64,000 nucleotides of DNA from Streptococcus ruminantium (lineage in GTDB: Bacteria > Bacillota > Bacilli > Lactobacillales > Streptococcaceae), in assembly GCF_003609975.1 (NCBI RefSeq), contig NZ_AP018400.1, positions 1,252,501 to 1,316,500 of the forward strand. The letters run 5' to 3'. Below, piece after piece: positions 16,781 to 24,545 of the stretch. Numbering within the stretch: position 1 is the first letter of the stretch; every line of letters starts with the position of its first letter. Below the pieces are notes generated by a model that was given only the letters and a program-made list of their open reading frames with translations, was not told the DNA's origin and ran no database searches. A program made the position numbers and the translations under genes.

Positions 16781-17464
16781 TCAACTCTCTCCTTTTCTGA
16801 TAGCATGGACAACAAAACGCATACCGTCATTTGCTGCATCACAAGTAGACAAAATCAATAGCCTATCCTCCGCAGCATCAAAGGGAACCGAACGATAAAA
16901 ACCACCATATTCTCTTGATCTTGTCTCTAAATGAGAAACATAGGTTGCAACCTGTCTTGAATCACTCAGTCCATAGGTATGGTATAAATGATCATCTGTA
17001 AAAGAGTAGGCCGCAATAATCTTGTAAGAATAGGTTTTATCTTTTGTTATGATGGTCACTGTTTGAAATTCTTCAAATACAGAAATATCTGCAAAGTAAT
17101 CCAAGCTTCCAAACATTGAATCATCCCTCATGGCGTGTCCATATAGAATAGTTGCCGGATCATCAAAACTCCTATTATTGACCTTCTCAGTGAAAATCGC
17201 ACCGTAATTCGTCTCGTTGCCCTTTTCATCATGGGTCAGATAATACCGATCATCTGTCGGGTGTTGCAGGACAGGGTAGTTGATTTTCGTACCATCCACT
17301 CTAATCCAAGCATAGACATCCGAGTTTTGATGAAAACTTTGTTTCACCTGTTGTATCTGTCTTCGTATCTCTTCTGTCTTCTCCAAATGTAGCACTCCGT
17401 GAGACAAGAGGAAAATCATACCACCAACTAAGGCTACACCCAGTAGCTGTCTAAAGTTCTTCAA
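16781..17464 (-). CDS. Class B sortase
   Basis: A 227-residue membrane-anchored transpeptidase with one N-terminal membrane segment (~8-23). Catalytic residues are visible: His in LYGHAMRDDSMFG (~120), Cys in LSTCDAAND (~209) and Arg in MRFVVHA (~217). The spacing and sequence around them match class B sortases, which link particular surface proteins to peptidoglycan. The start is a TTG preceded by AAAGGAG at six bases; no better ATG fits. It heads the putative rhs operon, yet the Rhs protein has no C-terminal sorting signal. The substrate is therefore unknown, and sortase-like processing of something else in the locus is possible. Confidence 0.88.
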   Translation of the reverse strand: MKNFRQLLGVALVGGMIFLLSHGVLHLEKTEEIRRQIQQVKQSFHQNSDVYAWIRVDGTKINYPVLQHPTDDRYYLTHDEKGNETNYGAIFTEKVNNRSFDDPATILYGHAMRDDSMFGSLDYFADISVFEEFQTVTIITKDKTYSYKIIAAYSFTDDHLYHTYGLSDSRQVATYVSHLETRSREYGGFYRSVPFDAAEDRLLILSTCDAANDGMRFVVHAIRKGES

Positions 17465-17485
17465 TTCAGTCTCCTTTTCTCTAAT

Positions 17486-17514
17486 ATTTTACCATAATCT
17501 TAATAGGAATAATA
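17486..17514 (-). promoter_or_regulatory. Extended -10 promoter of the sortase-rhs operon
   Basis: On the minus strand TGG-TAAAAT (17494-17486) lies ~22 bases before the TTG start; the -35 region (around 17509-17514, TATTAT) is poor. The ~220 bp between here and the IS element hold no gene that I can see. Confidence 0.45.
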
Positions 17515-17705
17515 GCTTTTTACAAAAATTTATTTGGGAATTTCCTATAACAGTTAATGGACGAAAAAACGATAGTAACTTTAATGGAGATTCCCTACGT
17601 TCTAGATTGGTTACTCATTAGATACTATCCCTTCTGACTTTCAACTACTCTTTGGATACTTTTAAAATTTTCTATCAATAGGCTGAAATAGCTATTTTTC
17701 TATTG

Positions 17706-17713
17706 TTTTAATA
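17706..17713. repeat. Target-site duplication, left copy
   Basis: TTTTAATA directly before the left end of the ISL3-family element; the same eight bases follow its right end at 19126-19133. Confidence 0.85.
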
Positions 17714-19125
17714 GGCTCTATAATTTCTGTAGTGGGTAAACCCCACTGTGGAGATTATAGGGCTTTTTGAGTATCAAAAAAGTCCCATAAGACTTATAAT
17801 GAAAAGCGCTTAAACAACTCATTAGAAAGTATCTTATGGAACACATCAATAATACCACATTACTCATCGGAATTAAAGACAAAAATATCATCTTAAATAA
17901 AGCCATTCAACACGATACCCATATCGAAGTCACCGCTACACTTGATTATCACCCTCCCAAATGTAAACACTGTAAAGGAAAACAAATCAAATACGACTTC
18001 CAGAAACCTTCTAAAATCCCTTTTATTGAGATTGCTGGTTTCCCTAGCCTCATTCGTTTGAAAAAGAGACGATTTCAGTGCAAGTCCTGTCGAAAAGTAA
18101 CTGTTTCTGAAACATCTCTCGTTCAGAAAAATTGCCAAATTTCTGAAATAGTGAGACAGAAAATCGCTCACCTATTGCTCAACAGAGAGGCTCTTACCCA
18201 TATCGCTGCTAAGCTCGCTATCTCTACCTCTACTGTCTATCGCAAGTTCAAGCAATTTCATTTCCAAGAGGAGTACACTACTTTGCCAGAAGTGCTTTCC
18301 TGGGATGAGTTCTCCTACCAGAAGGGAAAACTGGCCTTCATTGCTCAGGATTTTAACACCAAGAAAATCATTACCATCCTTGATGACAGACGTCAAACAA
18401 CCATCCGAAATCATTTCTTCAAGTACTCGAAAGAAGCTAGAAAAAAAGTTAAAGTCGTCACTGTCGATATGTCAGGGAGCTATATCCCTCTCATTAAGAA
18501 ATTATTTCCAAATACCAAAATTGTCCTCGATCGTTTCCACATTGTCCAGCACATCAATAGAGCTCTCAAGCAAACACGTATTGAAATCATGAAGCAATTT
18601 GACGATAAATCTCTTGAATACAGAGCTCTTAAGTACTACTGGAGACTTATTCAAAAAGATAGTCGGAAACTATCTCCTAAGGCTTTCTACTCTAGATCTT
18701 TTAGAGAGACTCTAACGCCTAGAGAATGTCTCAATAAGATGTTCAAACTGGTCCCTGAGCTTAAAGATTACTATGACCTGTACCAGTTACTCCTTTTCCA
18801 CCTGCAAGAGAAGAATACTGAGCAGTTTTGGGGCTTAATTCAAGACGCTTTACCTCATCTCAATCGCACCTTTAAAACCGCTTTGAGCACATTTATTCGC
18901 TATAAAAACTACATCACTAACGCCATTGAATTGCCTTACTCTAACGCTAAACTTGAGGCCACTAACAAACTCATCAAAGACATCAAGCGCAATGCCTTTG
19001 GTTACAAGAACTTTGACAATTTCAAGAAACGTATCTTAATCGCCTTGAACATCAAAAATGAGAAGACGAAGTTCGTCTCCTCTCGCGCTTAGCTATAAGT
19101 CACCCACTACAGTTGACAATGAGCC
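17714..19125 (+). mobile_element. ISL3-family insertion sequence (IS1167-like), 1412 bp, apparently complete
   Basis: The terminal inverted repeats are GGCTC...CTGTAGTGGGT at the left and its near complement ACCCACTACAG...GAGCC at the right. An identical 8-bp duplication (TTTTAATA) flanks both sides, as expected for ISL3 transposition. One intact transposase ORF fills the interior. A hairpin at 17718-17760 (arms CTATAAT/ATTATAG with inner GTGGG/CCCAC) lies between the left end and the gene and may shield it from outside transcription. Confidence 0.9.
17836..19092 (+). CDS. ISL3-family transposase
   Basis: A 418-residue, full-length transposase. The N-terminus has a zinc-finger pattern (CKHC ... 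CKSC, residues ~38-85), followed by a helix-turn-helix (~120-140). The DDE-type catalytic domain is recognisable from SWDEFSYQKG (~155), VTVDMSGSYIPL (~212), IVLDRFHIVQHIN (~233) and SNAKLEATNKLIK (~372, with the catalytic Glu). No frameshift or internal stop is present, and the element has complete ends and a target duplication, so it was probably mobile recently. It is inserted between the rplT terminator and the sortase operon promoter without disrupting a gene. Confidence 0.93.
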   Translation: MEHINNTTLLIGIKDKNIILNKAIQHDTHIEVTATLDYHPPKCKHCKGKQIKYDFQKPSKIPFIEIAGFPSLIRLKKRRFQCKSCRKVTVSETSLVQKNCQISEIVRQKIAHLLLNREALTHIAAKLAISTSTVYRKFKQFHFQEEYTTLPEVLSWDEFSYQKGKLAFIAQDFNTKKIITILDDRRQTTIRNHFFKYSKEARKKVKVVTVDMSGSYIPLIKKLFPNTKIVLDRFHIVQHINRALKQTRIEIMKQFDDKSLEYRALKYYWRLIQKDSRKLSPKAFYSRSFRETLTPRECLNKMFKLVPELKDYYDLYQLLLFHLQEKNTEQFWGLIQDALPHLNRTFKTALSTFIRYKNYITNAIELPYSNAKLEATNKLIKDIKRNAFGYKNFDNFKKRILIALNIKNEKTKFVSSRA

Positions 19126-19133
19126 TTTTAATA
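19126..19133. repeat. Target-site duplication, right copy
   Basis: TTTTAATA directly after the right IS end, matching 17706-17713. Confidence 0.85.
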
Positions 19134-19166
19134 AAACAAAAAAAGGAACCGATGACCAGTTCCTTT
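19134..19166 (-). terminator. Rho-independent terminator of infC-rpmI-rplT
   Basis: Stem AAAGGAAC/GTTCCTTT (19142-19149 with 19159-19166), then a T run on the minus strand. It lies ~45 bases downstream of rplT. Confidence 0.75.
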
Positions 19167-19209
19167 GCTACCTATGCCTTCTTATCTTTTAGACATGGCT
19201 CTTCAATTT

Positions 19210-19569
19210 TTACTTACCTAATTTTGCTTTTGCTGCATCAGCAAGAGCTGTAAACGCTGCTGCGTCATTTACTGCTAAGTCAGCAAGCATTTTACGGTTT
19301 ACTTCAATTTCTGCCAACTTCAAACCGTGCATCAATTGTGAGTATGACAAGCCATTCATACGAGCAGCCGCATTGATACGAGTAATCCACAATTTACGGA
19401 AATCACGTTTCTTCTGACGACGGTCACGGTATGCATAGTAATAAGAGTTCATTACTTGTTCTTTCGCAGTACGGAACAAGAGATGTTTAGCTCCATAGTA
19501 ACCTTTAGCTAATTTTAAAATACGTTTACGGCGTTTACGAGAAACAACGCCACCTTTAACACGTGCCAT
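19210..19569 (-). CDS. rplT: 50S ribosomal protein L20
   Basis: A 119-residue basic protein with the full L20 sequence ([54 protein letters not shown]). L20 binds 23S rRNA early in 50S assembly. In Gram-positive bacteria it also represses its own operon by binding the infC leader. It is the third gene after infC and rpmI in the classical order and is followed by a terminator. Confidence 0.97.
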   Translation of the reverse strand: MARVKGGVVSRKRRKRILKLAKGYYGAKHLLFRTAKEQVMNSYYYAYRDRRQKKRDFRKLWITRINAAARMNGLSYSQLMHGLKLAEIEVNRKMLADLAVNDAAAFTALADAAKAKLGK

Positions 19570-19611
19570 TTAATTTTCCTCCAAATAATAATCTAAATTC
19601 TAGTAGTCAGC

Positions 19612-19812
19612 TTATCTCAAACCTGTAAGCATTGATTTGATACGCTTAAAGTCACCTGCATGTACCATACCTGCTTTACGAAGGTGACGACGTTGTTTCT
19701 TAGTTTTACCATGGAAACGGTGTGAAGTATAAGCGCGGAAGCGTTTCAAGCCACCAGAACCTGTACGTTTGAAACGTTTAGCTGATGCGCGGTGAGTTTT
19801 TTGTTTTGGCAT
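19612..19812 (-). CDS. rpmI: 50S ribosomal protein L35
   Basis: A 66-residue basic protein with the L35 signature ([36 protein letters not shown]). It is a late-assembling 50S protein. It lies 26 bases after infC and 42 before rplT, with an SD (AAGGAG) in front, in the conserved infC-rpmI-rplT operon. Confidence 0.97.
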   Translation of the reverse strand: MPKQKTHRASAKRFKRTGSGGLKRFRAYTSHRFHGKTKKQRRHLRKAGMVHAGDFKRIKSMLTGLR

Positions 19813-19838
19813 GTTAATTCTCCTTTTGCTTAAAAAGC

Positions 19839-20360
19839 TTATTTTTTATCTGAAGCTGGGGCCAACTGCATAAACATTTGACGTCCGTCCATCTTAGCAC
19901 GTTGTTCAATAATAGCAATATCTTGGGTTGCTTCGGCGAACTCAGCTAATACTTTCGCTCCAACTTCTTTATGGGTAATCATACGACCTTTAAAACGGAT
20001 CGAAACCTTGACTTTATTTCCTTTTTCTAGGAACTTACGGGCATTGCGAAGCTTCGTATCAAAATCCCCTTTGTCAATCGTTGGACTTAGACGCACTTCT
20101 TTTACAGTGACAACACTTTGTTTTTTGCGTTGTTCTTTCTGTTTTTTCTGATATTCAAACTTGAACTTACCGTAGTCCATAATTTTTGCAACTGGCGGTT
20201 TAGCTTGTGGTTGAATCAATACTAAATCCACGTTTGCATTATCAGCAATGGCTTGAGCCTCATTGAGTGGTTTGATTCCCAACTGTTCACCCTCAAGACC
20301 GATAAGACGAACTTCACGCACTCGAATTTCATCATTGATGAACAAATCTTGCTTTGCTAT
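19839..20360 (-). CDS. infC: Translation initiation factor IF-3, apparently with an ATA start codon
   Basis: The 173-residue product starts [16 protein letters not shown] after the initiator and ends [10 protein letters not shown]. It has the IF3 N-domain, the linker ([20 protein letters not shown]) and the C-domain ([22 protein letters not shown]). No ATG, GTG or usable TTG sits at the expected N-terminus. The frame is closed by TGA at 20369-20367, and the only plausible initiator is ATA at 20360-20358, seven bases after GAGGTG. A TTG at 20345 has no SD and would cut the conserved start. IF3 discriminates against non-canonical starts, and infC in E. coli and Bacillus uses AUU for autoregulation, so a rare start fits. 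Confidence 0.9.
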   Translation of the reverse strand: MAKQDLFINDEIRVREVRLIGLEGEQLGIKPLNEAQAIADNANVDLVLIQPQAKPPVAKIMDYGKFKFEYQKKQKEQRKKQSVVTVKEVRLSPTIDKGDFDTKLRNARKFLEKGNKVKVSIRFKGRMITHKEVGAKVLAEFAEATQDIAIIEQRAKMDGRQMFMQLAPASDKK

Positions 20361-20522
20361 GGCTTTTCACCTCATTTTATATTTTTCGAGAAAAACGAAA
20401 CGGACTTGCTAAACAAGTCCGCACTACACCATTATTATTTCCGAAGAAATCTTAATCCGTAGAGCCAGACAACGTTAGTCGCAAGGCGAGAAGCTCTCAC
20501 TTCTGCTTTTCTCAATACGACC
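20361..20522 (-). ncRNA. infC operon leader (L20-type attenuator)
   Basis: A ~160-nt leader lies between the promoter and infC. It contains several helices and ends in a terminator-type hairpin, CGGACTTG/CAAGTCCG (20401-20421), followed on the minus strand by TTTCGTTTTT and then the infC SD. Gram-positive infC leaders of this layout are bound by L20, which favours the terminator. I assign it by position and architecture, not by matching the L20-leader consensus. Confidence 0.65.
20385..20421 (-). terminator. Attenuator hairpin in the infC leader
   Basis: A perfect 8-bp stem (20401-20408 with 20414-20421), five-base loop and T-rich tail lie ~40 bases before infC. It should terminate early when L20 is in excess. 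Confidence 0.7.
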
Positions 20523-20551
20523 ATTCTATCACTTATCCGACTGCCTGTCAA
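20523..20551 (-). promoter_or_regulatory. Strong promoter of infC-rpmI-rplT embedded in the end of cmk
   Basis: TTGACA (20551-20546), exactly 17 bp, TAGAAT (20528-20523). The -35 box lies inside the last cmk codons, and the spacer spans the cmk stop codon. Confidence 0.75.
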
Positions 20552-21218
20552 GAATTTCTTTCGCTTTTTCTGTAATAAATTGAACAACTTCCTCAATTGA
20601 TACACCTGTGGTGTCAAAAGTAATGGCGTCATCTGCTGCTTTTAAGGGGGAAACTGCTCGATTTGAATCCTTAAAATCACGAGCAGCAATCTCTTCTTTC
20701 AAGATTGCCAAATCAGTCTCAATCCCCCGCTCCATATTTTCCTTAAAGCGACGGCGAGCGCGTTCTTCTACAGAAGCAATGAGAAAGATTTTCAGCTCTG
20801 CCTGAGGTAATACTACAGTACCAATATCGCGACCGTCCATAACAATACCGCCACCCTCAGCAATTTTCTGCTGCAAACGCACCAATTCCTCCCTCACTAG
20901 AGGTAGAGCTGCTACTGCTGATACATTATTGCTCACCTGATTATCCCGAATAGGAAATGTTACATCCGTCTCCCCAACAAAGACCAGTTGTTGACCATTC
21001 TCATCTCTTCCGAAGCGAATGGGGTACTGGATAAGTAGCTGAACAATCCTCTCTTGATCTGTGACATCAATACCATTTGTCAAGGCAAGGTAGGTAGCCG
21101 AACGATACATGGCTCCTGTATCTAAGTAGGTATAACCAAAATCTTTGGCTATCATCTTAGCAACGGTTGACTTACCACTTGAAGCCGGACCGTCAATTGC
21201 GATTTGAATTGATTTCAT
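20529..21218 (-). CDS. cmk: Cytidylate kinase
   Basis: A 229-residue enzyme phosphorylating CMP and dCMP with ATP. The P-loop GPASSGKST (residues 9-17), the YLDTGAMYR nucleotide-binding motif (~31-39) and [10 protein letters not shown] (~127-136) are all present; length fits the family. It lies seven bases after the LysM-protein gene and is likely co-transcribed with it. The downstream infC promoter overlaps its 3' end. Confidence 0.96.
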   Translation of the reverse strand: MKSIQIAIDGPASSGKSTVAKMIAKDFGYTYLDTGAMYRSATYLALTNGIDVTDQERIVQLLIQYPIRFGRDENGQQLVFVGETDVTFPIRDNQVSNNVSAVAALPLVREELVRLQQKIAEGGGIVMDGRDIGTVVLPQAELKIFLIASVEERARRRFKENMERGIETDLAILKEEIAARDFKDSNRAVSPLKAADDAITFDTTGVSIEEVVQFITEKAKEILDRQSDK

Positions 21219-21225
21219 AACTCCT

Positions 21226-21708
21226 CTATCTAATACGAACTACATCACCAGGATGGGCAAGCCAAGAACCTGTTGTCATTTTTTCTGGATTTAGTCGTTC
21301 TAATTCGGCGATTGAAATGCCACCACGACTCGCTATCTGCCCAACCCCTTCTCCTGGTTGAACAGTTAGAGTAGACCCATCAGCAGCCTCAGCAACCTTA
21401 GAACTTGATTCTGTCGTCTCTGCCCCTGATGCCTCCGTAGAGCTAGACTCTGTCGTCTCTGCAATAGTTGATGAACTATTTGAAACGACCGCAGTGGTGC
21501 TCGGATTATAAAATTCTTTTGTAGAATCCGTTCTACTACCACCTACGGATAGATAAAACGCAGTGACACCAATAATTAGCACAATGACAAAGAAAATGAT
21601 TGCCAAGGTTGTAAAGACACTTGTGCTTGCCATTCCCTTACTCAAACGTTCTCTACGACTAAGAGATTCTGTGTGATAAACTTCTTCATTCCATGGCTCT
21701 TGTGACAT
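21226..21708 (-). CDS. Single-pass membrane protein with extracellular LysM domain (SAG1386/EF1546 type)
   Basis: A 160-residue protein: a polar cytosolic N-terminus (~1-28), one membrane segment (~30-52), a Ser/Thr/Glu-rich extracellular linker with two TTESSS repeats, and a C-terminal LysM domain ([16 protein letters not shown] ... HPGDVVRI, ~115-160). LysM binds peptidoglycan GlcNAc chains, so it probably tethers membrane and wall. The SD AAGGAG is good. It is divergent from the ferredoxin gene and upstream of cmk, an arrangement I associate with streptococcal genomes. No enzymatic domain is visible. Confidence 0.8.
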   Translation of the reverse strand: MSQEPWNEEVYHTESLSRRERLSKGMASTSVFTTLAIIFFVIVLIIGVTAFYLSVGGSRTDSTKEFYNPSTTAVVSNSSSTIAETTESSSTEASGAETTESSSKVAEAADGSTLTVQPGEGVGQIASRGGISIAELERLNPEKMTTGSWLAHPGDVVRIR

Positions 21709-21723
21709 TATCGGGAAAACTCC

Positions 21724-21752
21724 TTGTATTTTTATTAAAATATGATTACAAT
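21724..21752 (+). promoter_or_regulatory. Promoter predicting a leaderless ferredoxin mRNA
   Basis: TTGTAT (21724-21729), 17 bp, TACAAT (21747-21752). The predicted start is ~21759, one base from the ATG at 21760. No SD precedes that ATG. Confidence 0.6.
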
Positions 21753-21759
21753 ACTAAGT

Positions 21760-21954
21760 ATGAAAATAAAACTTATTCCTGAGCGTTGCATTGCCTGCGG
21801 GCTTTGCCAAACCTATTCATCTATTTTCGATTACGATGATGAAGGCATTGTTGTCTTTTCAGACGATACAAATCTGGAAAAAATGGTTGAACCGACTCCA
21901 GAGATTCTTGCTGCCATCAAATCATGTCCTACAAAAGCCATTTTATCAGATTGA
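21760..21954 (+). CDS. Single-cluster ferredoxin
   Basis: A 64-residue acidic electron carrier with CIACGLC near the N-terminus and the final Cys in SCPTKAIL (position ~57), a Bacillus-type [4Fe-4S] single-cluster ferredoxin. I start at the ATG at 21760 (MKIKLIPERC). A Met codon at 21742 in the same frame lies upstream of the predicted transcription start and between the promoter boxes. The 3' end overlaps the convergent EbsA-family gene by nine bases, inside a shared terminator hairpin. Confidence 0.88.
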   Translation: MKIKLIPERCIACGLCQTYSSIFDYDDEGIVVFSDDTNLEKMVEPTPEILAAIKSCPTKAILSD

Positions 21955-21967
21955 TTTGGCTTTTTTT
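21933..21967 (+). terminator. Terminator overlapping the ferredoxin and EbsA gene ends
   Basis: AAAAGCCA/TGGCTTTT stem (21933-21940 with 21957-21964) followed by a T run on the plus strand; it includes the stop codons of both convergent genes. Confidence 0.65.
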
Positions 21968-22431
21968 GTATAATATTCTTCAAAATAATCCAGTTTTATC
22001 AGGTGATCGACCAATTCAATTTCACCTTTGAAGTGACTATGAACAACCAAATGGTTCACAAAATACTTTTTCGGCCACTTGCGCATATAGTACACCTGAC
22101 CGTTTGGTATTTCTTTAGAGAATATGCGAATCGCCAAATAAGTGACCTCTACTCGAGTTATGCTGGCAATTTCAATCTCCTGGACAGAAAATGGATTAGC
22201 CGAAACAATTCGTAAATGCTCTTCTCTTAACTCAAAGTAACGATGTAAGCCCAGTATGATCAAAATAAGGGAAAGGGCAACCAAAAAAATAAATAGTCTT
22301 GATATTCTTAATCGCTCCAGTAACAATATCATACCAACAAAAAGAGGGGTGAAGGCGAGTGACCAGTAAATAATAGCCCAAGATAACTCCGGCTGCCAAT
22401 GGTAACGGATTTTACCGAAAATTTTAATCAT
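21946..22431 (-). CDS. EbsA-family membrane protein
   Basis: A 161-residue protein with two adjacent hydrophobic segments (~18-38 and ~45-63) and a cytosolic C-terminal domain. It matches the EbsA family (named after an enterococcal gene near the binding-substance locus), whose function is poorly known. The start is the ATG at 22431 with GGAGG six bases upstream; an in-frame TTG two codons earlier is less likely. It is convergent with the ferredoxin gene. The 239 bp between it and the operon ending at 22671 are AT-rich and show no gene. Confidence 0.7.
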   Translation of the reverse strand: MIKIFGKIRYHWQPELSWAIIYWSLAFTPLFVGMILLLERLRISRLFIFLVALSLILIILGLHRYFELREEHLRIVSANPFSVQEIEIASITRVEVTYLAIRIFSKEIPNGQVYYMRKWPKKYFVNHLVVHSHFKGEIELVDHLIKLDYFEEYYTKKAKSI

Positions 22432-22670
22432 GTCCAACCTCCACCTACTATTCTAGCATAAATAAAGAGATTTTCCTATGAAAACCTCCCCCTTTTGAAT
22501 GTTTATTGCATTCACATGTCAGTTCAATTATAATGATAGAATAATTTAAAATATACTGTTACAAATCGCTAAAATCAAGAAAAAGAATCGATTTACCATT
22601 CTGTTCTGTCTTAACCATAATATATATCTTGAGATTTTATACTAATTTTGAACAGACCAATAATAAGTCC

Positions 22671-22991
22671 TCTACTTTTGTAATAGCAATAAATTGAATA
22701 AGCCCTTCAATTTAATTTCAAGTTTAGCCTGTTTAAAGTACATATACGATTGACAATCAATAAGAAAATAATTGCTAGGAATACAAAATTTGCAGGAGAT
22801 TCAATACCTATCCAATCTGATAATTGACTAATTGCATTTGGCAAAAACGCAAAGACAAGCAAAACACCTGAGAAAAAAAACCAAAAAATACTGTCCTCTA
22901 TTTGAATCCTTGACTTGCGAATATTCATTAAAATAAAAGCTGAAGTAGACATAGCTGTCACAATAAGTAAAAATTGAAATTGGATAGCCAT
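22671..22991 (-). pseudogene. GacJ-like small membrane protein (DUF2304) with C-terminal frameshift
   Basis: The N-terminal frame (MAIQFQFLLIVTAMST ... VFLAIIFLLIV) has the three hydrophobic segments of DUF2304/GacJ proteins but ends after 94 residues. Another frame continues through the same region as YFKQAKLEIKLKGL and stops at 22671. That is the charged C-terminus typical of the family and would restore the usual ~105-115 residues. A small indel near 22740-22755 therefore seems to have truncated it. GacJ binds and stimulates GacI, the GlcNAc-phosphate-undecaprenol synthase. The stop/start with the GacI-like gene overlap by one base. Partial function of the truncated form is possible. Confidence 0.6.
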
Positions 22992-23689
22992 TATTTCCTC
23001 CTAAAGTTTTGAATCAATAAAATAGATGTAAACATATGTACCATATATTTTATAGAACGGGATAACGTCAAGTAAGATTGTCCAGTCTGTCTCTCCAGCA
23101 TCTTAACTTGCACTTCTCTTATTTTATATCCTTGACGAATCAAGAAAGAAATAGTATCTGGTTCGGGTGTATAATTGACATTCAATGCAAAATCCCTGAT
23201 AAGTTCCTTGTTAAACATCCTCATACCAGATGTGGGATCCGTAATTTTTTGACCAGTAGTTAGCCTGATAGACCAGCTAATTAAGCTATTACCTAACATT
23301 CTCAAAGAATAATTTTTAGGCGCAGATACGAAACGTGAGCCGATGACACAGTCATGTCCTTTTTTGATTTCCGCAACCAAATCACCAATATACTCTGGTA
23401 AATGCTGACCATCTCCATCAAATTGTATCGCCTGATTATAATTCATTTTATATGCGTATTTAAAACCAGTCTGAACAGCTCCTGTCAAACCAAGATTAAC
23501 AGGAAGATCAATGATATTGAAGCCATTCCCGTGACAAATTTCTGATGTACGATCTTTTGAACCATCGTTAATAACTACATAATCAAATTCAGGAAAATTG
23601 CTCTCCAGATTATTTACAACAGCCTCAATTGATCCTTCTTCATTATAAGCTGGAATAATAATCAACGTATCTGATTTCTTTTTAAACAT
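22991..23689 (-). CDS. GT2 polyprenyl-phosphate glycosyltransferase, GacI-like
   Basis: A 232-residue GT2 enzyme with IIIPAYNEEGSIE (~10-22), INDGSKDRT (~40) and the DxD-type FDGDGQH (~89-95), then DPTSGMRMFN (~152). This resembles dolichol-phosphate-mannose synthase-like enzymes and GacI, which loads a sugar (GlcNAc in group A streptococci) onto undecaprenyl phosphate for side-chain addition to rhamnan. It lacks a long C-terminal membrane domain, consistent with needing the GacJ-like partner encoded next. The ORF is intact. The sugar cannot be told from sequence. Confidence 0.8.
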   Translation of the reverse strand: MFKKKSDTLIIIPAYNEEGSIEAVVNNLESNFPEFDYVVINDGSKDRTSEICHGNGFNIIDLPVNLGLTGAVQTGFKYAYKMNYNQAIQFDGDGQHLPEYIGDLVAEIKKGHDCVIGSRFVSAPKNYSLRMLGNSLISWSIRLTTGQKITDPTSGMRMFNKELIRDFALNVNYTPEPDTISFLIRQGYKIREVQVKMLERQTGQSYLTLSRSIKYMVHMFTSILLIQNFRRK

Positions 23690-23697
23690 ATCTTCCC

Positions 23698-24477
23698 CTA
23701 ACCATTTGATTCTTGACTTTTTTCATAAAAGTGAATAAGAATTCTTACCATAAATTCTGGCCAAAACAAACGATACATTTCCGTATCTTCTTTTGTCCGA
23801 ACATTATCACGAATAGTATTAGATGTTTCTGATTCTTGATGAATACGGTGATACATCAGTTTTTCAGAAATATATCCAAAACTTCCCTTGTAATGCGTAC
23901 TGATGTCATACCAAGCATACCAATCTAAGTTTGTTCTCATCTGTGTTTCAAATTGAAAACCAGATAATTTCTCCATATCATAGGTTACAGCAGGACAACA
24001 GATGGCATTTCCAAAAGCTAATATGCGATTTCGCCAAAATCTCCAATTTGGGAATAGAGCTAGTGCTTGCAACATCAGCGTTTTAATCTTCAAATTGGTA
24101 TTAGCTGGAACTTCCTGATTATCACGGTATTCTGCATAGTCTGAGTAAACTATTGTATGATTGGAATGACGAGAAAATTCTGCAAGGACTTGTTCAGCAT
24201 AATTCTCTTTATAGAGGTCATCCTGATGTGCAATGGTTACATATCGACTACTGGCAAACGATAATGCATAGTTCCAATCTTCTCCAATCCCTCCACCACT
24301 ACTTGTATGGTAAGGAATAGCATATTGCTTACATAGTTGCTCAATATGTTTACTTGGTGTGGAAGTATACAGGATGATTTCTGATCTTACCGTCTGATTT
24401 TTCAAGGAAACAATACATTCTTTCAGGTATGGACTATCTCCATATGCGCAAATCACAAAAGTGTGATTGGTTTTCAT
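23698..24477 (-). CDS. GT2 glycosyltransferase
   Basis: A 259-residue GT-A family 2 enzyme. The N-terminus FVICAYGDSPYLKECIVSLKN is the nucleotide-sugar entry strand, and AHQDDLY (~90) replaces the usual DxD. No membrane segments. I start at the ATG at 24477, preceded by GGAG at eight bases; an upstream in-frame Met adds 13 unsupported residues. It sits between the broken flippase gene and the GacI-like gene, eight bases from the latter. It probably adds one sugar of the side chain or repeat unit; donor and acceptor are unknown. Confidence 0.78.
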   Translation of the reverse strand: MKTNHTFVICAYGDSPYLKECIVSLKNQTVRSEIILYTSTPSKHIEQLCKQYAIPYHTSSGGGIGEDWNYALSFASSRYVTIAHQDDLYKENYAEQVLAEFSRHSNHTIVYSDYAEYRDNQEVPANTNLKIKTLMLQALALFPNWRFWRNRILAFGNAICCPAVTYDMEKLSGFQFETQMRTNLDWYAWYDISTHYKGSFGYISEKLMYHRIHQESETSNTIRDNVRTKEDTEMYRLFWPEFMVRILIHFYEKSQESNG

Positions 24478-24545
24478 AATTTTTTCTCCGATTTGAATAC
24501 TTCTTTTGTGCTTCAAATGTTAATTTTATCAACAATCAAATAATA

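Noticed and set aside
17465..17705. GATAGTA...TACTATC dyad upstream of the sortase promoter
   Set aside because: The arms are only seven bases and ~60 bp apart; chance is a sufficient explanation.
20435..20632. ORF spanning the infC leader and the end of cmk
   Set aside because: It overlaps cmk in another frame and the structured leader; it has no recognisable product.
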